From positions 62,001 through 126,000 of the forward strand of contig KV748281.1 of assembly GCA_001692895.1 (NCBI GenBank): DNA of 64,000 nucleotides, written 5' to 3'. The translations under genes and the position numbers were made by a program. The notes beneath the pieces were generated by a model. The model was not told where the DNA came from, made no database searches, and worked only from the letters and a program-made list of their open reading frames with translations. Numbering within the stretch: the stretch's first letter is position 1; each line of letters begins with the position of its first letter. Positions 34,980 to 45,863 of the stretch are shown here, in pieces. This DNA is from Cenococcum geophilum 1.58 (taxonomy: Eukaryota; Ascomycota; Dothideomycetes; Gloniales; Gloniaceae).

Positions 34980-35770
34980 AAGGGTTTACATAAATTTTAG
35001 AAGGGTCTCTATAGCTAACTTATAAGAAAGTTTACGAAGTTAAACTAGGTAGCTCTGTTGCTGTTATATATAAATAGAATATAATAGACCAATTTACTAT
35101 AGGGAGCTTCTCTATAACTAACAATTAGATAAGGCTTATATCTAGACTAAATTATAAAAACTTAGTCCGTATTTCCAAAGTATTTAAATTTAAATATACG
35201 TTTTATATAACTCCCGAGCATACTGCTATATCTCTTAATTACTACATTAGTTATAATATGCCTCTAAGTAAGGTACAGCTAGCGACTATTACTAGTTAGG
35301 CAAATAGTATAAAAACCCGCTATATAGATTATAGAATAACTAGTATAGTGCCTTAAAGGTATATTATACCTTACTTCTTAAGGCTTAACCTATATAGAGT
35401 TTAAATGTAGTAATATATTAATATCTTTTAAGGGAACTGTAAAGATTAAGATATAGTAAAACTCTAATAGTGCCAACTAAGCGATAAAGAGGTGGTAGGG
35501 AAAGCTAATATTGCAGCAATAAGCTGTATCTTAATAAGTCTTATAGGGAAAAGATATAAGCCAAGTAGAAATATTGGCATACAAGACCTAAGCTGCTAGT
35601 CTGATAATGCTATAGAGTTCTTATCTATAATAACAGATGCTAAACCTAAGGAACTTATATTATATCCGTTTCTTAAGCAAGCCAAAGCATTAGATCTTAT
35701 ATGGCTTACTATTTATACTTTAAGAAATGCTAGGAGTTTTATAGAACCTATTAGAGAAGGAGCATTATAA
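34980..35770 (+). pseudogene. Protein-kinase-like gene remnant
   Basis: The plus frame from about 35020 reads KKVYEVKLGSSVAVIYK, DQFTIGSFSITNN, IRLISRLNYKNLVRISKVFK, TFYITPEHTAISLNYYISYN and PLSKVQLATITS. This is the N-lobe and hinge pattern of a protein kinase (RLISRLxHxNLVRxxEVFE, FYVxSEH). The C-terminal end (35500-35770) reads RYKPSRNIGIQDLSC, AIEFLSI, PKELILYPFLKQ and ALDLIWLTIYTLRNARSFIEPI, like the terminal helices of fungal kinase-like accessory proteins. The catalytic-loop region (35340-35460) is too damaged to see HRD or DFG. It is head-to-head with the DUF3723-like gene. Stops are RIP-type, though fewer than in the retrotransposons. Confidence 0.55.
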
Positions 35771-36163
35771 ATTGTTGATTTAGGTTGGATTTAGCCTATT
35801 ACCCTATCCTTATTCCTATTTTAGTTATACTACTACCCCCTATTTTAGGTATATACCCCTCTTCCATATATATAATCTCTTTTTCTTCGTAGTTTAAATA
35901 GAGAGTGTCCTTATTCTTTACTTATATATTAGTATATAGACTACTAATTAACATAGATATTCTACCCCTATCTCTTAATCTATTAGACTTTATAAGAATT
36001 TAGGTCTCTTCTTAAAAAATAATCTATTTATATATATTCTAGGAAATCCTATTAGTTAACCTATTTACTAGTTAAACTAAGACTAGTTAGCCTATTTACC
36101 AGTTAAACCTATTTACTAGTTAAAGCTATTTACCAGTTAAACTGAATAACTAATTAGCCTATT
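35771..36163. repeat. Gene-free stretch with ~19-bp tandem repeats
   Basis: No frame is seen. From about 36055 to 36150, five or six copies of CCTATTTACTAGTTAAACT-type units occur. They end where the first partial gypsy LTR starts at 36164. Confidence 0.55.
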
Positions 36164-36329
36164 TATTACGGCACTAGTAGTATTATAGTACTAGTAAGTT
36201 GCTAGGCAAGTTACTAGGTAGATTGCCGGAAATTGCTATAGATTGCGGTTATATAATACAAGGTTATATAAAACTCCAAGCAGTACTGCCTATCCTTCCT
36301 TTTCCTTTTCCTTTTCCTTCGCTTTAGAT
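36164..36329 (+). repeat. Truncated gypsy LTR (F family)
   Basis: It begins TATTACGGCACTAGTAG, shares order and words with the following LTR (GCTATAGATTGCGG, AAACTCCAAGC, CCTATCCTTCCTTTTCC) and stops at TTTAGAT. The second LTR starts at that point, as if one element had inserted into another of its own family. Confidence 0.6.
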
Positions 36330-36562
36330 TATTATAGCACTAGTAGTATTATAGTACTGGCAAGTTGCTAGGCAGATTGCTGTAAATTGCTATAGATTGC
36401 GGCTACGTAGCGTAAGGTTATATAAAACTCCAAGCGGTTCTGCCTATCCTTCCTTTTCCTTTTCCTTAGCTTCAGATCCTTATTTATAGAGAATCCAATT
36501 ATATAGGCTTGTATATGCCCTCCTTACCGTGCTTATACCTTAATTAACTAAGTTGCTAATAT
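36330..36562 (+). repeat. 5' LTR of gypsy F1
   Basis: This 233-bp LTR runs from TATTATAGCACTAG to AAGTTGCTAATA; the original ends would be TG and CA. Its last 90 bases closely match the LTRs of G and F2, while its first half is different, which suggests U3 turnover. Confidence 0.65.
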
Positions 36563-37279
36563 TATCTAAAGCTTATACTACTCTTTCTTCCTAAAAAGGA
36601 ACTTAAATATATCTATAGGACTATAAATAGGATAAGGACATAGAATAGGACCCTAAGGATATTACTAGAACTATAAGGACAGGACCTAAAGGACCTATAA
36701 GGTATATATAGACTAGAACCCCTAAAGAAATTACCTAGAATTACCTAATACCCCTACTACTATGCCATAAAATATAGTAGTAGGTAAAGCAGCTATAGGA
36801 CCCGCAAATACCTTAGATAAAGAAATAATTAATATTTCTACCCCCTAGACCACCTATACCCCACTACCCATACTAGAAACCTAAGGAGTTAGTAGTAACC
36901 TAGCTAAGCCCTTAATAGGAAACTTAGGTCCTATATAGCTATAAAGGAAAGTAAGGAATACTAGACGCTATACTAAACTAATAGACCGGAAGGACAACTT
37001 ATGGAAAATAGAACGTAAGCTAAGGAAGATTATAAACCCTATATTGCAAAATACGGCCTAATAAAGGCCTATAAAGAAATCTACAGACCTCCTACCAGTT
37101 AATATCTACTGTATTAGCGCTATAGGATTTTACCAGAACTTAGTTTAGCCCAATACTATTACCTTTACAACTAGTTTATATAAAATTAATTGGATTATTA
37201 AGGAAAAGGAAACCCTAGCTTATAACCATCCTAGTAAAGAGGAGGGTAAGCTTATAAACGAGGAGCTAGTAGAACAGAA

Positions 37280-38830
37280 ACTACCCTATTAGTACTAAAA
37301 TTTAAGGATATATTCTCTAAGGTAGTATCTAATATAGTTCCGCCTTACTAACTGTATAACTATAAGATTAAGATTAAACCAGACAAGGAAAATATCCTTA
37401 GCTATACCCCCCTCCGTAAGCAATCTATTGCCGAATTATAGGCCACTAAGTAGTACCTTATTAATAACCTAGTATAGGGGTTTATTAAGCCTAGCTAGGT
37501 CCCTTTAACTTCCTCTATTTTCTTTACTAAAAAGCTAAATAGAGGACTTTATTTCTATATTAACTACTATAAGCTTAATAATATAACCTATAAAGGCCGT
37601 TATCCACTACCCCTACTTAATAAGACACTAGCCTAAATAAATAGAGCTAAGGTATTTATAAAGCTTAATATTTATTAGGCCCTTTACTAAATTAGGGTAA
37701 ACCCTAGATCTATAAATCTTACTATATTTTAGACTTAATACGAATTATATAAATATAAAGTACTTCCTTTTAGACTAACTAGCAGACTAGCTACGTACTA
37801 ACAATATATAAATAATGTACTCTTTAACTACCTTAACGACTTTTATATAGCCTACCTAGATAATATTATAATCTACTTTAAGAATAAGTTAGAATACAAG
37901 GAGTATGTCTATAAGGTCCTATAACGGCTCTATAAGGCTAGCCTCTAGGCTAATATTAAGAAGTTAGAATTTAGTATAAAACGTATAAAGTACTTAGGGT
38001 TTATTATTAGTATAGATAGAATTAAGGCAGACCTAGAAAAGATAGCCGTAATTAATTAATAGGAACTACTATAGATTATAAAAGGGATATAATTATTCTT
38101 AGGCTTCTATAACTTTTACTAACACTTTATTAAGAACTATAGCAGAATTACTTAGCCTCTTAGCCGCCTTACCTAAAAGAACTAACCCTTTTACTTTAAT
38201 ACCGTATATAGGCAGGCCTTTAATAAGCTTAAGAAACGGCTAGTCTCCGCCCCCTTACTCGCCCACTTCTACCTAAAATAGCCCTTAAGGCTAGAAACCA
38301 ACTCCCTAGATAGTATAGTAACTAGCGTTTTTCCTTAGAAGTAACCGGATAGAAAATAGTACCCTATTATATACTATTTAAAGACTTTAATAGATACTAA
38401 GCTAAACTACCCTATCTATAATAAAGAAATACTAGCTATTGTCTCTAGCTTTTAGCACTGGCGCGTATAGCTAAAAGGGACCCCTAAGCCTATCTAGGTA
38501 GTTTTGGATTATAAGGCCCTAAAATACTTTATAATAACTAAGGCCCTTATAGCGCGGTAAGCATGCTAGGTAGATACCCTATCCTAGTTCTACTTCCTAA
38601 TTATATATAGGCTAGGCGCTATAAACTATGTAGACGCTTTTATAAGGCGTAAATAGGACCTAGATAACTAGATAGCCGCAAAGATCTTATTATAGACCTA
38701 GACGCTACTATAACTAGAGTACCTTAACCCTTAAATATAGGAAGAACTAAGTACTAAACCTTTAAGCGCTAAGATATATCCTATTAACCCTATAAAATTT
38801 ATCCTTATTAATAACATTAGTATTTTATTA
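37280..38830 (+). pseudogene. gypsy F1 reverse transcriptase and RNase H
   Basis: RT is well preserved on the plus strand: KFKDIFSKVVSN, KIKPDKENILSYTPLRKQSI, IFFTKKLNRGLYFYINYYKL, YKGRYPLPLLNKTLA, KVFIKLNIY-x-AL, YKYKVLPFRLTS, YINNVLFNYLNDFYIAYLDNIIIYFKN. The YLDD box (37853-37864) is YLDN. RNase H ends near 38640 with RHA-x-x-x-TLS-x-FYFLIIYRLGAINYVDAFIRR-like text. Stops are TAA/TAG at expected Trp and Gln codons. Most D-to-N, H-to-Y and G-to-R/K changes are RIP-compatible. Confidence 0.75.
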
Positions 38831-38838
38831 GGGTACTA

Positions 38839-39574
38839 AGATCCTAGAGGCCTCCTAATGGGGTTTTAATTGTCCTAAAGGTTCTAATCGTCCTAAAAGG
38901 CTCCTGGTAGGCTCCTAGTAAGATCTTTGATTTTCTTAATCGTCCTATAAGGGTCTATTAGAGTCTTAATAGAAAACTAGTATTTCCTAATCGTCCTGTC
39001 AGGTTCATAGCAGGATACCCCCTAAGTAATACCCCTCTTACCCCCCCCCCAAAGCGACACCTATACACACACCCCTTAAGCAACACCCCCCAATGCGATA
39101 CCCCCCAATGCGACACCCCCCCTTAGATGCGCGCGCGACATATAGTGCTATCGGGCGCGACACACAGTGCTATTAGGTCCCCGCTATATTCCTAATAGCC
39201 TACACGTGCCTCTACTAAGTTACCCCCTTTATAGCCACCTTATCTTTTACCCTTCCTTATATCCTCCCTACCTTAGGAGGCACTAGCACAGCAGCTAGTA
39301 GAGGACCGTCGCCAGAACTAGACGACCGTCGCTAGATGACTGTCGTCAGGGCCAGACGACTGTCGTTAGAGCTAGACAACTGTCGCCAGAGCTAGACGGC
39401 CGTCGCCAGAGCCAGATAACCGTCGCCAGAGCTAGCCGACCGTCATCAGAGCTAGACGACTGTCGCCGGGGCTAGACGACCGTCGCCGGAGCCAGACAAC
39501 CGTCGCCGGAGCCAGATGACCGTCGTCGGGGCTAGACGACCGTCATCAGAGCTAGACGACTGTCGCCAGAGCTA
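38839..39574. repeat. Second tandem-repeat element, left half (inverted copy)
   Basis: 38870-39010 carries several AATCGTCCTAAAAGGCTCCT-like units. 39035-39120 is C-rich (CAATGCGACACCCCCC repeats). 39155-39285 is the reverse complement of 7740-7867. 39290-39573 is the 20-bp minisatellite in reverse orientation. The array is cut at a TA (39573-39574) by the Tc1/mariner element and resumes at 43044. No terminal repeat like that at 6393/8577 is evident on this side. Confidence 0.6.
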
Positions 39575-39670
39575 TAGTTTTGTTCACGACCCCCCCCCCG
39601 CGATTTTTGTACGCCATTCAATCTCGCTTGACCGCCACTAACTGTACATAGTAATCGTAGCGAAGCCATA
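39575..39670 (+). repeat. Left terminal inverted repeat of Tc1/mariner
   Basis: About 96 bases pair with 42920-43043. After the outer 16 bases comes a poly-C run and then GCGATTTTTGTACGCCATTC and a segment ending near GTAGCGAAGCCATA. Differences between the arms are mostly C/T and G/A. Confidence 0.75.
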
Positions 39671-39899
39671 TGCTTGGCTGTAAGAACTCCCTAATCCTGG
39701 CGAATTTGAAGCTATTCGCGATTGGCTTCCCTCCACAGTATCATAATCTTTGTTAAATATTGTGAGGTTTCTACCCGTACTATATTTATAATATAGCCCC
39801 GCGAATGGGCCTATACCAGTATACCCTAATTAAGGACCTTTTTTAACTTGGAGTAACTTAAGTAGAGTGTGCCTTAGCTGCTAGTTATACACCCTAATT

Positions 39900-40905
39900 A
39901 ATTACCGCGATTAGGAGGAACTTACGTATATTTGGATTAACTCGGGCGCCTTTAAACGGTAAGGGGGGGGGGTAGTTTTTACTAAGCAATTAAAGAATCG
40001 TGGTAATATTAATACGGCTAGATAAGAAGCCAACCCTCTTTAGTGATAAGTTATAGTAGTTGATCTATAATATGTTTAATCTCATAGTAAGCTAATATAT
40101 AATATTTTAAGAGCTTTACTTAGCTAGTTAGACAAGAAAGCGGGTAAGCTAATTAGATCCTCTATAGACGGAGCTTAGAAAGTAACTTATATAAAGAAGT
40201 GTTGCTAGGTAGCCCTTAAACGAAGCGCTTATAATTATAACATGTATTTCGCCATTATATTATAGTATACCGCCAATTAGCTTATATTTATTAATAAGTT
40301 AGGTATAGATTTAAAGATAGGTATATAGAAGACTGGCTAGGCTCCCTTTGGTATCGCACTAGTCTTATATACGTTATACAATCAGGCTAAGAGGAGGCTT
40401 AATATATTACCTGCGTATATAATTAACGGCGTACTTATAGCTTTAGTATATAAGGGCTTAATAAATAGTAAAGGCTTTAAGTTCTGGGTGGTAAATACTC
40501 TTCTACTACAGTATAATCGCTTTCTTGCTAAGCAATCTATAGTAGTTATAGATAATACTAGCTTCTATTATTTAGAAAGGATAAAGTCTCTCTTTAACGC
40601 CTTTAGTATTAAGCTAGTATATTTACTTCCCTACTCGCCTAACTTAAATCTAATTAAGGAGTTTTTAGTAAGCTGAAAGCCTTTATTTAATAGGTATAGT
40701 TTAATTAGCTAGAGCATCTAAAAACCTTTAGTAATAGCTTTAAATTATTCCTTCTTTAGTGTATAGATAAAGTAGGTAGCAAAGCTAAGAGCGTAAGAGG
40801 ACATTTCCGCTATAGCGGGTATAATTATTAAGAAATTAATGCAAGAGTTAAGGTCAAGCTTTAAGATTAAGCCTTAGTGGTGTTCTTAACGTACGCGATA
40901 TTTTA
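39900..40905 (+). pseudogene. Tc1/mariner (DDE_3) transposase, inactivated
   Basis: The C-terminal catalytic domain is readable on the plus strand: IFINKLGIDLKIG (40287-40325, relatives have F-I-D-E-S-G), APFGIALV, NILPAYIINGVLIALVYKG, then an open stretch 40488-40676 with SIVVIDNTSFYYLERI and LVYLLPYSPNLNLIKEF. In the family the catalytic residues are the D of FIDES, the D of V-x-DNAS and the E of LNPIEEF. Here the first is Asn (40293-40295), the second is kept and the third is Lys. It would have cut and pasted the element at TA sites. The N-terminal helix-turn-helix region is not clear. Confidence 0.75.
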
Positions 40906-41149
40906 TAAATATGGAGGAAGCGTAGGCTTTGTCCTCTTACCTAGAGCATATAATTTATATAAGAATTACTATTAAAATCTATACTATAACTCTATAGTTT
41001 AAGCCTATAAAGCCTTACGCTTAATATCTACTAACTAAAGTCCTCTATATCTTTAAAACTTTCCTTAAGCTAAGTACAGCGCTTATTTACCTACTTCTTT
41101 AAATCCTTCTATAGGCGTCTTACAACACCTAATTTAATATTAGTATTAA

Positions 41150-42280
41150 TAAGATCCTTAATAGAATCTGCTCTATTAGATTTGTTATATAAAAGCTTTA
41201 AGTCCCACCTTAAATCGCGTACGACTTTATACGCGGCTTTAATATTAGCCTCTTAGTTAAGATTACCAGCTATACTCTTCTTTTAATGCTTAAAGAACTT
41301 CTCTAGATTCTTCGCGCGGTTAACACCCTATAGGCGGCGTATTAGCAATATAGGTAAGGATAATAAGGGCTGTCGACTTACTAGTGTAGGAGTAGTTTAC
41401 TAACCTAATATTAAGCCTATAGAGCTAATATATAAGTAGGTAACTACGCCTAAAGTATTAACCGTAAAGCTCTCGCCTAAGGCAGATTAGCGTACTCTTC
41501 TACTACTTTTTACTTCTGTTACCGCTCGCTTAGTAAGCTAAATAGTAAGTCTATAAGGTAGATTCTCAATATCCATAATACCTTGCTTAATACCAGTTAC
41601 CCACTCCTATAGGTCCTTATCTATTAATTTAATATCTACCTAATTAAGTATGTAACACTAATTAGCGTTTAGGCAGTTCTTTTCATATCGCTAATATCTT
41701 ATAAGATTAATCCGCAAGCTTATTAAATTTATATTATTACTAACAGATATATAAGACGTTATACTAAGCTTAGAGCTCTGCGAAGGCGTTAGAAGTTTAC
41801 TATAGAGTTAATTAATTATTAATAGGCGAGAACTACCTCCTAAATAAGAGGCGGCTAGTTAATTTTTATCTGGAACGTATATAATTAAGAGGTTAACAGT
41901 AAGAGCCTTAATCGCGCCGCGTCTATTAGTGTAGAGAGCCCACGCAATAAGTTACGTATTAACCTTCTACTACTAATCTACAACTTTAGAATCTATATTA
42001 AACTTAACATTTAAAACGCCTATCTACTAGATATTTAGCTTTACCTTAATCGGTTAAATCTTGATATAAATACCTTACTCTTAACAACGTAGCTCTCTCG
42101 TATATATAGAGTAAACTTAAAGTTGCTCAAGATTATAGAATCTAAGGCTTACACTAATAAGAGTTTCGGTAAACGCTGGCTCCTTTAAATATCGAATTAT
42201 TACGTTGCAATTGTAAGTAATAGAAACACCACCACTAGCTCTTCCTATGTTATTAATTTTACTTTCTTTACGCAGGTAAG
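41150..42280 (-). pseudogene. Unknown second ORF in the Tc1/mariner element
   Basis: One minus-strand frame can be followed from about 42250 to 41150 with roughly 20 stops in some 360 codons. Segments include GRASGGVSITYNCNVIIRYL, KEPAFTETLISVSLRFYNLE, VTGIKQGIMDIENLPYRLTI and GVNRAKNLEKFFKH. I do not recognise the family. It is convergent with the transposase and lies between the same inverted ends. It may be an accessory protein of this lineage or a captured host gene. There is no sign that it is a separate transposon. Confidence 0.4.
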
Positions 42281-42919
42281 GCAGCGGAGTTATGCCTTCT
42301 TTATCCTTACCTGTGCCTAGTAAAGCGGCCTAAACGACTGCAGGAGTTTAAGGAGTTTAACCAGCTATTTAAGAGGCCGTAGCTTAATATCGTGGTAGTA
42401 ATACATTTGATAATAGGTAGGTAAGATTCTATGTTAAATACGGCGACTTATACGGCGTTAATTAAGTTAATCGGCTAGGTTAACATTAAGAAGCCTGCTA
42501 ACTCTGCAAGTAGTTACGCCACGCCCCTATATTATCCTTATTGTCCTTCTCTGCAGCTTTTAGATCGTCTTCTATTTCTTAAAGCTCCTCTAATATAAAG
42601 CCCAGTTAAACAGCGTTATATTTATATCCCGGCAACCGTTATAGGGCACCCTAGTAGAAGCTCCTTAAAGATATAGGGGTAGATATAGGGGTATGCAATA
42701 AGGAGGAAGGAAGGACAATCCATTAAGTTCGTTAAGAGGAAGAGACACGCCCATTAATCGAGCCGCTATACGTTTTATAGGAGGATTTATATTAAAGGAA
42801 GACTAATAATTAAACAATACGATTTTAAATTAATATTGAGACCCTAGTAAGTAAGGTAAGTTCTAAATAGCTTTAATTTAATTACCCCTCGCAACCGGAA
42901 AGATTCCTACGTTCAGTTA

Positions 42920-43043
42920 TATAGCTTTACTACGATTACTATATATAGTTAGTGGCGGTTAAGCGAAATTAAATGGCGTATAAAAATCGCAGCTCGCCTA
43001 AGGGGGGGGNGGGGGGGTTGGAAGCTAGTCATGAATAAAGCTG
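42920..43043 (-). repeat. Right terminal inverted repeat of Tc1/mariner
   Basis: This is the partner of 39575-39670. It includes a poly-G run with the window's only ambiguous base (N at 43010). The outermost CTG is followed by the TA duplication. Confidence 0.7.
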
Positions 43044-43835
43044 TAGACGACTGTCGCCAGAGCTAGATAACCGTCGTTAGGGCTAGACGACCTTTGTTAG
43101 AGCCAGACGACTATTATTAGAGCTAGACAGCCGTCGCTAGAGCTAGATAACTATCGCCAGAGCTATATAACCGCTGCTATAACCAGATAACAACCGTTTA
43201 AACGACTAGCCAGCAAACATTATAAACGATTTAATTAATCGATTAATTAAATTAAGGTGATATAGACAGGTAGGTATAGATAGGTAGGCATAAACAAGTA
43301 GGCACAGACAGGTAAGTATAAATAGGTAGGTATAGATAGATAGATAGATAGAAGGACGGATAGACGGACAGGCAGGCAGTTAGTTAGGCAGATAAGTAGG
43401 TAGGTAGGCACTAGGCCAATTAACAATTTAAAGCCTCTATAAAAGACTTCCCCCTTAACGCCTAAGTAGATAACTCTACATTTTATATAGTTATAATATA
43501 AATATATTTAAAAGTATATTATAGCAATCTATAGGAATATATAATTATTTGGTTATTATATAATTATAATTTATATAGTTACAATTTATATAGTTTTTAC
43601 AATTTATATAGTTTTTACAATTTATATAGTTTTTACAATTTATATAGTTTTTATAATTTATATTTATAAGGCGCATTTTGCTGCATTTTGCTAGCGGGTA
43701 GTGCAAATTTGTTATAAAATGCGCGGTTTGCGTAAAACGCTGTCAACTATATATGACTATGCAAACTGTATAGTCTGCACAGTTTATAGCAAATTGCCGC
43801 AAACCGTAATAACGAGCCAAATTTTTTTTCCTAAT
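43044..43835. repeat. Second tandem-repeat element, right half
   Basis: The minisatellite continues at 43046-43200. Next comes a GTTTAAACG-containing spacer matching the reverse complement of 7245-7290, then a (GGTA/GATA)n tract at 43255-43410, and an array of about five 18-bp TTTATATAGTTTTTACAA units at 43570-43660. The end near 43816-43833 (CCAAATTTTTTTTCCTAA) resembles the inverted terminal repeat at 6393. No gene is present. Confidence 0.6.
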
Positions 43836-43839
43836 AACC

Positions 43840-44600
43840 CTGCCCTATAACTCTACTGGATTTGCCCCTATTTTTTCTAAAAATAGACTACTTAGCCTAT
43901 ATAAGCTTTAACTAAAAAAGACTAAAAAGACCCTAGACTATATATAAGAAACTATTTTATAAGGAAGCCTAGTAGTACGCTATACGCTTAGAAGAAGCCT
44001 AAATAGTAGCCTATATAAACCTAGAAAAAGCCTAGAAATTAATAGAATAGTAGGCAAATAAGTATAGGCGCGAGCCTAACTTTACTATAGGTAATATAGT
44101 CTAGGTTATAATAAGGAACTAGAAGATAAAACAGCTTAGCTATAAGCTAGACTATTAGATAGCAGGACTATATAAGGTTTTTAAAAAAATAGGCAACTTA
44201 TATAAAGTAAAGCTCCTAGATTTAATTAAGGTCTACCCTATCTTCTTACCAGATAAGCTATAAAAAGCTATAAATAACTTATTGTCTAGATAAAAGAACA
44301 AATCTCTTGTACTAATTTAAGTTAATAGTAATAATAAATAGGAAATTAAAGAAATACTAGCCTATAAGCTAGTAAGGAAAACGCTAAAGTACTACGTTAG
44401 TTAGAAAGGCTATAACCTAAATCCTACCTAATACCCTATATAGAACTTTATTGGCAGTCCCTATAAGCTTTAAAATTTTTATAGCTATTACTATAATAAA
44501 CTAGAACCCCTAAAGTACCTAGATAAATAGATAAAGTACTAGTATAGTAAAGATAATAAGCTACTAAAAGAACATAAAAATAAGAACGCCGTATATATTA
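43840..44600 (+). pseudogene. gypsy F2 integrase C-terminus and chromodomain
   Basis: The frame reads integrase tail text (ANKYRREPNFTIGNIV, then LDYWIAGLYKVFKKIGN and YKVKLLDLIKVYPIF) and then EIKEILAYKLVRKTLKYYVS, followed after stop-interrupted WKGY and TWYPI sites by NFIGSPYKL and LEPLKYLDK. EILxYKxxxxxxxYxVxWKGY-x8-TWYP is a chromodomain. It would tether the integration complex to methylated histone. The core catalytic domain is not present upstream. Stops are RIP-type. Confidence 0.65.
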
Positions 44601-45382
44601 CGGCGCTAGTAGAACTTAGTAGATATAAGGAGAGCAGTAAGAGAAAAGATACTAGAATAATGGAAAAACAACTGGTAACAGAATAAGAATAAAGGAAAAC
44701 ACTATACTAAGATCTGTAAAGGAAGTCATTCCTTTTCTCTTAAAGCCCCTAAGGATAAATATCCTAAAAGGCTATTTTAAATCCTTCTCTAAAGTAATAG
44801 GGGGGGAGGATGAAGATGGTAGATGCTTTAGGGAATGTAAAGCACTACAAACCCCTAGGTACCTACTACTAGACTATAACCTATATAGAGAAGAAAGAAG
44901 AGAAATGCAAAAGAAACTAGGCTCTTCTCTCTCTCTCTAAAAAAGCTATTTTGTACATAAAAAGGAATAAAGGCGCTTTTTCTATTCCTAAGTAGGATAG
45001 GGATAGCTATTGGAAAGTAGCTAATAACAGCAGGATCTATAGAAGGAGGTAACTCCTACTAGGCTCTAAGTAAAGAGATATTAGTAAGCAAAAGGATAGA
45101 AATAAATTACAAAAGGACAGGGATAGGCGTTAGGACTTCTTATTTCTTATAGTTTTCTACCGCTTTCTCATTCCCTAGTAGTTGCTTATAACTTAGTATT
45201 TTACTAAGAAACTATAAACCCCTAGTTTAGGGGCTTATAAACTACTAGGATATAGTTACTAGTATATATTAAGCTGCCCTAAGGGATTTATGTATATAGA
45301 ACTATAGCGCTATAGCCTAGAGGCTGCATGCGCAGTATTATACGTAGTATAATACAACGGATATAAAAAAAAAGAAAAAAAA
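44600..45382. other. Untranslated region of F2
   Basis: No supported gene. It holds a purine-rich run at about 44795-44815 (AATAGGGGGGGAGGATGAAG), short CT repeats near 44925 and an A-rich run at 45366-45382. It is probably the 3' untranslated region of F2, or the junction of two elements. Confidence 0.4.
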
Positions 45383-45569
45383 GAACTTAGTAGAACTTGT
45401 GGTTACGTAACTAAAGGACTGCATAAAAGAACCCTACTTTAACCAGTGCTGCTCTTTTTCTCCTTTTCTTTCTCTAGCTTTAGATCCTCGTTTATAGACA
45501 ATCTAATTATACAGACTTGTATACATCCTTTTTGCTATACTTATGCCTTAATTAACTAAGTCGCTAATA
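45383..45569 (+). repeat. Partial gypsy LTR
   Basis: From GAACTTAGTAGAACTTGTGG to AAGTCGCTAATA it parallels the 3' LTR at 45629-45863 and that of element G. Only about 60 bases separate it from the next LTR. Its first part is missing or replaced by an A-rich run. Confidence 0.55.
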
Positions 45570-45612
45570 CTATAGGTATAATATAGACATACAAAGCCTA
45601 AGGGCAGGCTTT

Positions 45613-45863
45613 ACTAAAGGGGGGGTAATATTATAGCACTAGCAGAAAACGGCAGAACTTAGTTAGCAGAAAATAGCAAAACTTAGTAAAACTTATGGTT
45701 ATATAACTAGAGGACCATATAAAAGAACCCTACTTTAACTAGCGCTGCTCTTCTTCCCCTTTCCTTTCTTTAGCTTTAGATCCTTATTTATAAACAATCC
45801 AATTATATAGGCTTACGCGTCTCTCTTACTATATCCGTGCCTTAATTAACTAAGTCGCTAATA
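45613..45863 (+). repeat. 3' LTR of gypsy F2 with polypurine tract
   Basis: TTTACTAAAGGGGGGGTAA-type sequence (polypurine tract, about 45610-45628) leads directly into the LTR 45629-45863 (235 bp, TATTATAGCACTAG to CGCTAATA). The same tract-to-LTR junction occurs in element G in inverted orientation. Confidence 0.65.

Larger units (their letters stand above)
36330..38838 (+). mobile_element. Chromodomain-family gypsy F1, 5' part with internal deletion
   Basis: The order is LTR, N-terminal gag (36563-36960), then directly the pre-RT region, RT and RNase H. Compared with element G (same family, inverted), the part equivalent to about 61010-62880 is missing, so C-terminal Gag and protease were deleted. 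The element breaks at 38838 after the RNase H domain, where the second tandem-repeat element begins. Sequence resembling its integrase end appears at 43836 (F2). Confidence 0.65.
39575..43043 (+). mobile_element. Tc1/mariner element (3.47 kb) with TA duplication
   Basis: The terminal inverted repeats start TAGTTTTGTTCACGAC (left) and, in reverse complement, CAGCTTTATTCATGAC (right), flanked by TA at 39573-39574 and 43044-43045. The left flank ends in minisatellite text (CGCCAGAGCTA) and the right flank resumes it (TAGACGACTGTCGCCAGAG), so the insertion point is exact. A DDE_3-type transposase is encoded on the plus strand at 39900-40905. A second degenerate frame fills 41150-42280 on the minus strand. 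The element is longer than most Tc1/mariner elements. Confidence 0.8.
43836..45863 (+). mobile_element. gypsy F2, 3' part with chromodomain and 3' LTR
   Basis: The plus strand holds the end of integrase, a chromodomain, an untranslated tail, a purine tract and an LTR at 45629-45863. It could be the 3' half of F1 beyond the inserted tandem-repeat element, but the integrase core is missing and the LTR's first half differs from that of F1. A separate element is therefore equally likely. Confidence 0.6.

Noticed and set aside
24781-36163. Starship captain (DUF3435 tyrosine recombinase)
   Set aside because: Sought because of DUF3723. No R-H-R-Y-type recombinase frame was recognised in the window.
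43002-43018. Poly-G run with an N
   Set aside because: Base-calling ambiguity in a homopolymer inside the Tc1/mariner inverted repeat; not biology.
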